Shown in pieces: positions 58,583 through 64,000 of a DNA stretch of 64,000 nt. How positions within the stretch are numbered: position 1 is the stretch's first letter; each line of letters starts with the position of its first letter. The notes beneath the pieces were generated by a model. The model was given only the letters and a program-made list of their open reading frames with translations, was not told where the DNA came from and ran no database searches. Where the stretch lies: positions 124,001 to 188,000 of the forward strand of contig NZ_JACCJY010000005.1 of NCBI RefSeq assembly GCF_014596085.1, written 5' to 3'. Position numbers and translations under genes: made by a program. Source of the stretch: Azospirillum tabaci (GTDB taxonomy: Bacteria; Pseudomonadota; Alphaproteobacteria; Azospirillales; Azospirillaceae).

Positions 58583-60124
58583 TCAGACCACCTCCGCCCC
58601 GGCCTTGGTGGCGTCGGCGGCGGAGCGCAGGGGCAGTTCCTTCAGGAACAGCGTCAGCACGAAGGACACCACGGCCAGCCCGGCGGCCAGCAGGAACAGC
58701 GTCGAGAAGCCGTGCTCGAACACCGACTGGGCGGTGGTGCGGGCGGCTGGTGCCAGGTTCGACAGGGCGGACGGGCCGCGCTCCATCACCTCGCGCCCGC
58801 TGATGCCGGGCAGGCCGGCGGCGTTCAGCCGGGCCTCGACGTCGGCGGCGAAGACCGCGCCGAACACCGCCACCCCGACCGATCCGCCGAGCGAGCGGAA
58901 GAAGCCGACCGAGGCCGTGGCCGCACCGAGGTCGCGCCGGTCCACCGCGTTCTGCACGGCGACCGTCATCACCGGCATGACCAGCCCCAGCCCGATGCCC
59001 AGCGGAACCAGGATCAGCGTGGACCACAGCCCGCTCTCCGACACGGTCGGCGACAGGCCGAGCGCCAGATACATCACCGCCGCCAGCGCCAGCCCGGCCA
59101 GCGGGAAGACCTTGTAGCGGCCCGACTTGGAGATCAGCCGACCGCCGCCACCCGCGCCCAGCACCATGCCCAGCACCATCGGCAGCAGCAGGAAGCCCGA
59201 CGTCGTCGCACTGGTCCCGGCGACGAGTTGCGAGCGCAGAGGCAGATAGACGATGCCGGCGAACAGCACCATGGCCGACACCGCCACCACCGGGTTGGCG
59301 ACCGCCACCACCGGTTCGCGGAACAGGTGGAGCGGCAGGATCGGCTCCTCCACCCGCCGCTCGTGCCACAGGAAGACCCCGAACATCATGAGGCCCAGGA
59401 CGCACAGGCCGAGGATCGTCGGGGAGGTCCAGGGCAGGGCGACCCCGGCGCGCGACACCACGAACAGCAGGGAGGTCACCGTGCCCATCAGCAGCGCCGC
59501 CCCCAGATAGTCGATGGTCGGCTTCGCCCGTCCCGCCGGCAGGCGGTCCAGCGCCCGGCTGGTCATCATCAGCGCCGCCGCCCCCAGCGGCAGGTTGATG
59601 AGGAAGATCCAGTGCCAGCTCAGCCGTTCCGTGAAGACGCCGCCCAGCAGCGGCCCGGCCACGCTGGACAGGGCGAAGATGCCGCCGATGTAGCCCTGGT
59701 AACGCCCGCGCTCGCGCGGGGCCACCACGTCGCCGATGATGGTGAAGGCCAGAGCCATCAGGCCGCCACCGCCCAGACCCTGGATGCCGCGGAACAGGAT
59801 GAGCTGCCCCATGCTCTGCGCCAGCGCGCACAGCACCGACCCGATCAGGAACAGGAAGATCGCCACCTGGAGCACCCGCTTGCGCCCGTAGAGGTCGCTC
59901 AGCTTCCCGTAGATCGGCGTGGTGGAGGTCGAGGCCAGCAGATAGGCGGTGACCACCCAGGGCAGATTCTCCAGGCTTCCCAGGTCGTGAGCCATGGTCG
60001 GCAGGGCCGTCGCGACGATGGTCTGGTCCATCGCCGCCATCAGCATGGCGAGCGCCACCCCGCTGAACACCCGCATGATTTCGCGGTGGGTGAAGACGGC
60101 GTGGTCGTTGGAGGCGTCGGTCAT
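58583..60124 (-). CDS. DHA2-family MFS multidrug exporter (EmrB/QacA type)
   Basis: 513 residues with 14 predicted membrane helices. The MFS motif A region (GKLSDLYGRKRVLQVAIFLF), motif C (SVAGPLLGGVF) and the N-terminal VALAMLMAAMDQTIVATALPTM, typical of EmrB-like drug:H+ antiporters, are present. No EmrA-like adaptor or TetR/MarR regulator is adjacent. Convergent with the AI-2E gene, 21 bp apart, and divergent from the FetA-like gene with 128 bp between starts. Substrates unknown. Confidence 0.9.
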   Translation of the reverse strand: MTDASNDHAVFTHREIMRVFSGVALAMLMAAMDQTIVATALPTMAHDLGSLENLPWVVTAYLLASTSTTPIYGKLSDLYGRKRVLQVAIFLFLIGSVLCALAQSMGQLILFRGIQGLGGGGLMALAFTIIGDVVAPRERGRYQGYIGGIFALSSVAGPLLGGVFTERLSWHWIFLINLPLGAAALMMTSRALDRLPAGRAKPTIDYLGAALLMGTVTSLLFVVSRAGVALPWTSPTILGLCVLGLMMFGVFLWHERRVEEPILPLHLFREPVVAVANPVVAVSAMVLFAGIVYLPLRSQLVAGTSATTSGFLLLPMVLGMVLGAGGGGRLISKSGRYKVFPLAGLALAAVMYLALGLSPTVSESGLWSTLILVPLGIGLGLVMPVMTVAVQNAVDRRDLGAATASVGFFRSLGGSVGVAVFGAVFAADVEARLNAAGLPGISGREVMERGPSALSNLAPAARTTAQSVFEHGFSTLFLLAAGLAVVSFVLTLFLKELPLRSAADATKAGAEVV

Positions 60125-60252
60125 GGTCTCGGTTCAGGCCGGAATGAACGGTGGGGCGTACCATAGCCCCCGGGACGTTCCGCGCAAGGACTCCGCCGCG
60201 GATGGCTGCTAATCTCCCCGCCCACCTTCCGGAATAGTCGCCGTAACCCTCC

Positions 60253-60843
60253 ATGCTGACCGTGCGCAACCTGTCCACGACCGTGCTGAAGCCCGCCACC
60301 TTCCGATTGGAGACCGGCGAGTGCGTGGCCGTGCAGGGAAAGTCCGGATCGGGGAAATCCGTGCTTCTGCGCGCCCTGGCCGACCTCGATCCGTCGACCG
60401 GAGAGGTGCGGTTGAACGGCGCCCTGCGGGAGGAGGTGCCCGCTCCGCTCTGGCGCCGCCGGGTGACTTACGTCGCCGCCGAGTCGGGCTGGTGGGAGGA
60501 CCGGGTGGGCGCCCACTTCGCGCGGCCGGACCGCGCCGCCGCGCTCGCCGGGGCGCTGGGCCTGCCGGGGGAGGTGATGGACTGGCCGGTCGCCCGCCTG
60601 TCCACCGGGGAGCGGCAACGGCTGGCGCTGGTCCGCGCGCTGGTCCAGGGGCCGGAGGTGCTTCTGCTCGACGAGCCGACCGGCCCGCTGGACGCCGAGG
60701 CGACGGAGCGGGTGGAGGCGCTGCTGCGCGCCGAACTGGCCCGCGGGGCGGGGGTGCTGATCGTCACCCATTCGCCGGAACAGGCCGTCCGCTTGGCCCG
60801 GCGGCATCTGCACGTCGCGGACGGCGTGGTGACGGAGGGGTAG
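60253..60843 (+). CDS. fetA: FetA-like ABC transporter ATP-binding protein
   Basis: 196 residues, short for an ABC ATPase. Walker A GKSGSGKS (29-36), signature LSTGERQRLAL (about 116), Walker B VLLLDEPTGPLD and the H-loop THSPEQAV are intact. The partner four bases downstream is a FetB/UPF0014 permease, so the pair corresponds to E. coli FetAB (YbbL-YbbM), which exports iron and protects against peroxide. The gene symbols rest on this pairing. Confidence 0.87.
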   Translation: MLTVRNLSTTVLKPATFRLETGECVAVQGKSGSGKSVLLRALADLDPSTGEVRLNGALREEVPAPLWRRRVTYVAAESGWWEDRVGAHFARPDRAAALAGALGLPGEVMDWPVARLSTGERQRLALVRALVQGPEVLLLDEPTGPLDAEATERVEALLRAELARGAGVLIVTHSPEQAVRLARRHLHVADGVVTEG

Positions 60844-60847
60844 GGCG

Positions 60848-61651
60848 ATGCTGGTGACCCTGCATTACGCCGACCTCGCCATGGCGGCGCTGCTTCTGCT
60901 GGTCAACGGCGGCCTGTCCACGGCGCTGGCGCTCGGGCTGGCGCGGCCGCTGCTGGTGGCGGCGCTGCGGATGGTGGTGCAGCTGTCGCTGGTCGGGCTG
61001 GTGCTGACCCGGCTGTTCGCCCTGGAGTCGCCCTGGCTGACCCTGGGGGCGGCGCTGGTCATGCTGCTGTTCGCCGGCCAGGAGACGATGGCCCGGCAGG
61101 AGCGCCGGTTGGCCGGCTGGTGGTCCTATGGCATCGGCACCGGGGCGATGGGGGCGGCGGCGGGGATCGTCCTGCTGCTGGGCCTGTCCACCGCGGTGCG
61201 GCCCGACCCCTGGTGGGACGCGCGCTACGCCATTCCGATGCTGGGCATGGTGCTGGGCAACGCGATGAGCGGGGTGGGGCTGGCCCTCCACACGCTGACC
61301 GCGACGGCGGCGCGGGAGCGGGCCGCCATCGAGGCGCAGCTTGCGCTCGGTTGCACCCGCTGGACGGCCCTGCGGCCCATTCTGCGCCACGCGCTGCGCA
61401 CCGCGCTGATGCCGACGATCAACAGCATGGCGGCCATGGGGGTGGTGGCTCTGCCCGGCATGATGACCGGCCAGATCCTCTCCGGCGTCGATCCGGGAGA
61501 GGCGGTGAAGTACCAGATCCTCATCATGTTCCTGATCTCCGGCGCGACCGGGCTGGGCGTGCTGGCGGCCTCGCTGGCGACGGTGCGTCGGCTCAGCGAC
61601 CGGCGGCACCGGCTGCGGCTCGACCGGCTGGTGCGGCGGAGGCAAGCGTAA
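60848..61651 (+). CDS. fetB: FetB-like permease (UPF0014)
   Basis: 267 residues with about seven membrane helices. The central sequence (YAIPMLGMVLGNAMSGVGLALHTLT ... AAIEAQLALGCTRWTALRPILRHALRTALMPTINSMAAMGVVALPGMMTGQILSG) is the UPF0014 signature. Together with the upstream ATPase it should form an iron exporter at the inner membrane. Spacing of 4 bp indicates one operon. The C-terminus is unusually Arg-rich (RRLSDRRHRLRLDRLVRRRQA). Confidence 0.88.
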   Translation: MLVTLHYADLAMAALLLLVNGGLSTALALGLARPLLVAALRMVVQLSLVGLVLTRLFALESPWLTLGAALVMLLFAGQETMARQERRLAGWWSYGIGTGAMGAAAGIVLLLGLSTAVRPDPWWDARYAIPMLGMVLGNAMSGVGLALHTLTATAARERAAIEAQLALGCTRWTALRPILRHALRTALMPTINSMAAMGVVALPGMMTGQILSGVDPGEAVKYQILIMFLISGATGLGVLAASLATVRRLSDRRHRLRLDRLVRRRQA

Positions 61652-61719
61652 GGAACCCGGACGGGACCGCCACCGTTGAACACCGATTGGTGTTCACCAA
61701 CGACGGCGGGGAGCGGGTC

Positions 61720-61932
61720 ATGGCGCACATCGTGGAAATCCGGAACGGCGCGATCATCGGCAACGACGAGCCCACCGACGAGTATCTGCCCGTCGGAACC
61801 CACATCGCCCAAGCCGACGGCTTTTATGTGAGCTTCGGCATGGATGTGGAAGGTCCCTATGCCCGCAACGAGGCCGAGGAGCGGTTGAACCACCTGAAAC
61901 GCGCCACCCAGGCGGATTTGGAGCGTCCGTAA
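61720..61932 (+). CDS. Small hypothetical protein
   Basis: 70 residues from ATG 61720 with GGGGAG upstream. It begins MAHIVEIRNGAIIGNDEPTD and ends NHLKRATQADLERP; no membrane segment, signal peptide or cysteine. Longer upstream extensions overlap fetB in another frame and are rejected. It follows fetB by 68 bp and might be the last gene of that operon. A palindromic repeat begins 10 bp after the stop. Confidence 0.6.
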   Translation: MAHIVEIRNGAIIGNDEPTDEYLPVGTHIAQADGFYVSFGMDVEGPYARNEAEERLNHLKRATQADLERP

Positions 61933-61942
61933 GGCTGCTGAC

Positions 61943-62001
61943 CTTGCCCCCTCCCTAACCCTCCCCTGCGTCAGCGGGGGAGGGCCGGGGTGGGGGCAAG
62001 G
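61943..62001. repeat. Dispersed GC-rich palindromic repeat, copy 2
   Basis: Outer arms CCTTGCCCCC and GGGGGCAAGG are perfect inverses; the interior CCTCCCTAACCCTCCCCTGC and GCGGGGGAGGGCCGGGGTGG pairs with bulges. It fills the gap between a rightward small gene and the stop of the leftward hybrid kinase. Shared with 46597-46650. Confidence 0.85.
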
Positions 62002-62008
62002 TTTTCCG

Positions 62009-64000
62009 CTACGTCGCCTCCGTCTCCGCGTCGCGGTGCTCCAGGCTGGCGCGTACGGTGCGGCGCAGGTCGTCGGGTTGGATGGGCTTGTGCAGCAGGG
62101 CGCATTGCGCACCGGCGGCCTCGCGCAGCCGGTCGGAGGAGGTGTCGCCCGTCAGCAGCACCCCCGGCAGGTCGGGACCGAAGCGGCGGCGCAGCGTGTC
62201 CATCAGCATCAGCCCGGTGTCGCCGTCCGGCAGGCGGTAATCGGTCAGCACGAGGTCGGGCACCAGCGTGCCGTCCACCATCTCCAACGCTTCCGCAACC
62301 GAGCCGGCCTCGGTCACCCGGTAGCCCCAGCCGTCCAGCATCAGGGCCAGCGCCATGCGGATCACCGCATCGTCCTCGACCAGCAGGACGGAGGCGTCGC
62401 CGTCCGCCTCGCCGCTTCCCGAGGCGGAGTCGTCCGGCGAATCGCCGCAGTGCCGCTGGTCGAGAATGGCCGCCTGCGGCAGGGTGACGGCGAAGCAGGA
62501 CCCCTTGCCCGCCGTCGAGGTCACTTCGATCGTGCCGCCCAGCATATGGACGAGGCGCCGCGCGATGCTGAGCCCCATGCCCAGCCCCTCCCGCCGGTCG
62601 CGGGCGGCGTTGCCGATCTGGTAGAAGTCCTGGAAGATCCGGTCGAGCTGGTTCTCCGGAATGCCGATGCCGGTGTCCCACACCTCGAACCGCAGGGCGC
62701 CGCCGCGCCGCCGCGCCCCGAACAGCACCCGGCCTTGCCGCGTGTAGCGGATGGCGTTGGTCAGCAGGTTGCGCAGCACCCGTTCCAGCAGTCCGCCGTC
62801 GGTGCAGGCGCCCAGCCGCACCGGCACGGTGCGCAGCGTCAGGCCGGAGGAGGCGGCGACCGCCCGGAACTCCCCGTGCAGGCGCTCCATGATCGCCCCC
62901 ACCTCCACCGGCGTGCTGTGGGGAGTGATGAGACCGGCCTCCAGCTTGGAGATGTCCAGCAGGCAGTCGAGCAGCCCGCCGAGCGAGGCCACCGTGTCGC
63001 GGAGCTGGGTGGCGATGCGCCGCGCGTCTTCCGGGATCGGCTCCTTCAGCAGCAGGCCGGACAGCAGGGTCAAAGCCTGGGCCGGCTGGCGCAGGTCGTG
63101 GCTGGCCGCCGCCATGAAGCGCTCCTTGGCGTCCAGCGCCACGTTCAGGTCGCGTTCCATCGACTTGATGGCGGAGATGTCGGTGACGCTGGACACCACA
63201 GCCTCGGGCTGTCCGTCCGCACCCGGCACCGGATGGCTGGAGACGCGCAGCCAACGGGTGGGGGCCGCCGCCTCGTCGCCCTCGGCGATGCCGACGATCT
63301 GTTCGACGACCGGCCTCCCGCTGTCCACCGCCTTGGCGGCGGGCGGCAGTCCGGTCAGCCGGGCGCCGTCGGCGCCGATGAAGCGCCGCCGGGCCGCGCG
63401 GCCCGCCCGGTCGCCCGGCTTGCGGCTTTCGAAAGGGCGGGCAAGGGGATCGAGCAGCACGCCCGTCGGCCCGGTCATCAGCCGTTCCGCCATGGCGTTG
63501 GCGACCATCACCGTGCCGTCCACCGACCGCATGACCAGTCCTTCGGACAGCGATTGGACCAGCGTGCGGTGCCGCCGCTCGCTCTCCGCCAGCGCCTGTT
63601 CCGCGGCGCGGCGGGCGGTCACGTCGCGGAAGGCCACCACCGCTCCGGTGATCGCCCCGTTCTGGAGGATCGGGGAGACGGTCAGCTCCGCCACGAAATC
63701 GCCGGCGCCTTGGCGGCGGAGGCGTCCGTCGGTCACCTGCCGGACCAGCCCGTCGGCCAGCGACAGCGTCAAGGCGCGCCGGCTTTCCTCCTCCTCGTCG
63801 CCGCCGATCAGCGTGGCGAAGGCGCGGCCGACCAGATCGCTGGCGCCGAAGCCGGTCATCGACTGGGCTGCGGCGTTCACGAAGGTGACGGCGCCGCGCG
63901 CGTCCAGGCCGCAGATGCCGTCGGCCACCGCCTGGAGGATGTGGTGGTAGGCGGCGCGGGTGCGTTCCGCCTCGTCGCGGGCGTCCTGAAGCTCGCTGAC
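62009..64000 (-). CDS. PAS-domain hybrid sensor histidine kinase, 3' part
   Basis: The last ~663 residues of a leftward gene that continues past the right edge; no stop separates the frame from position 64000. From the edge inwards: a coiled coil (SELQDARDEAERTRAAYHH), PAS (VADGICGLDARGAVTFVNAA), a second PAS (ESERRHRTLVQSLSEGLVMRS), a PAC-like segment, a HisKA with the phosphoacceptor in MAAASHDLRQPAQALTLLSG, an HATPase (NLLTNAIRYTRQGR, GLGMGLSIARRLVHMLGG), and a C-terminal receiver (LVLTDYRLPDGDTGLML). No membrane helix is seen in this part. Its stop lies 8 bp from a palindromic repeat. Confidence 0.9.
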   Translation of the reverse strand, partial: VSELQDARDEAERTRAAYHHILQAVADGICGLDARGAVTFVNAAAQSMTGFGASDLVGRAFATLIGGDEEEESRRALTLSLADGLVRQVTDGRLRRQGAGDFVAELTVSPILQNGAITGAVVAFRDVTARRAAEQALAESERRHRTLVQSLSEGLVMRSVDGTVMVANAMAERLMTGPTGVLLDPLARPFESRKPGDRAGRAARRRFIGADGARLTGLPPAAKAVDSGRPVVEQIVGIAEGDEAAAPTRWLRVSSHPVPGADGQPEAVVSSVTDISAIKSMERDLNVALDAKERFMAAASHDLRQPAQALTLLSGLLLKEPIPEDARRIATQLRDTVASLGGLLDCLLDISKLEAGLITPHSTPVEVGAIMERLHGEFRAVAASSGLTLRTVPVRLGACTDGGLLERVLRNLLTNAIRYTRQGRVLFGARRRGGALRFEVWDTGIGIPENQLDRIFQDFYQIGNAARDRREGLGMGLSIARRLVHMLGGTIEVTSTAGKGSCFAVTLPQAAILDQRHCGDSPDDSASGSGEADGDASVLLVEDDAVIRMALALMLDGWGYRVTEAGSVAEALEMVDGTLVPDLVLTDYRLPDGDTGLMLMDTLRRRFGPDLPGVLLTGDTSSDRLREAAGAQCALLHKPIQPDDLRRTVRASLEHRDAETEAT

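Overview
The window is about 64 kb of GC-rich, gene-dense chromosomal DNA from an alphaproteobacterium, most likely a Rhodospirillales member of the Azospirillum type. That placement is inference. It rests on a GcrA cell-cycle regulator, an ExoD protein, a tRNA with a CAU anticodon next to rpoD, a GH17-GT2 beta-glucan synthase of the Bradyrhizobium NdvB kind, and very strong G/C bias at third codon positions. I see no insertion sequence, prophage, CRISPR array or rRNA operon. Nearly every gene is intact; only the two edge genes are cut.

Layout. 1-9.6 kb: partial CcoG-like gene, MESH1-like hydrolase, VWA protein, chemotaxis receptor behind an AT-rich spacer, PsiE protein, an isocitrate dehydrogenase with a C-terminal extension, an ECF sigma/anti-sigma pair, and gcrA with a DnaA box in front. 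9.6-17 kb: exoD, a second and unrelated isocitrate dehydrogenase (icd), a LOG-family protein, a LysM protein, and psd-pssA for phosphatidylethanolamine. 17-27 kb: an IlvM-like ACT protein behind what looks like a transcription attenuator, prmB, an ArsC-family protein, serA, a large hybrid histidine kinase, and carA. 26.8-31.6 kb: the yqeY-dnaG-rpoD macromolecular synthesis cluster and a CAU tRNA. 31.7-41.2 kb: a TPR/GT41 glycosyltransferase, an ArsN2-like acetyltransferase, tRNA-Arg, a PAP2 phosphatase, a SWIM-SNF2 helicase and an Nth-like glycosylase.

41.2-50.2 kb is the least ordinary part. Two small hydrophilic proteins sit behind a good EcfG-type (general stress) promoter, divergent from the GH17-GT2 glucan synthase. 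Then comes a run of three secreted repeat proteins on the minus strand. Two of these have curlin-like GxGNxA motifs, one has three exact 18-residue CX8C repeats, and two are preceded by the same 23-bp CRP-like palindrome. I regard this cluster as the best candidate for an undescribed system (an extracellular fibre or matrix component). It is followed by topoisomerase III, a trypsin-like protease and RidA. 50.4-64 kb: a divergent elongation factor G behind a full CtrA-type box, a TPR protein, a degP-response regulator-sensor kinase set, an AI-2E family permease, a DHA2 drug exporter, a FetAB-like exporter, and a partial PAS hybrid kinase.

A GC-rich palindromic repeat occurs twice, each time 7-8 bp beyond the stop of a minus-strand gene. 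Several gene pairs are packed tail-to-tail with 0-5 bp between stops, or overlap.
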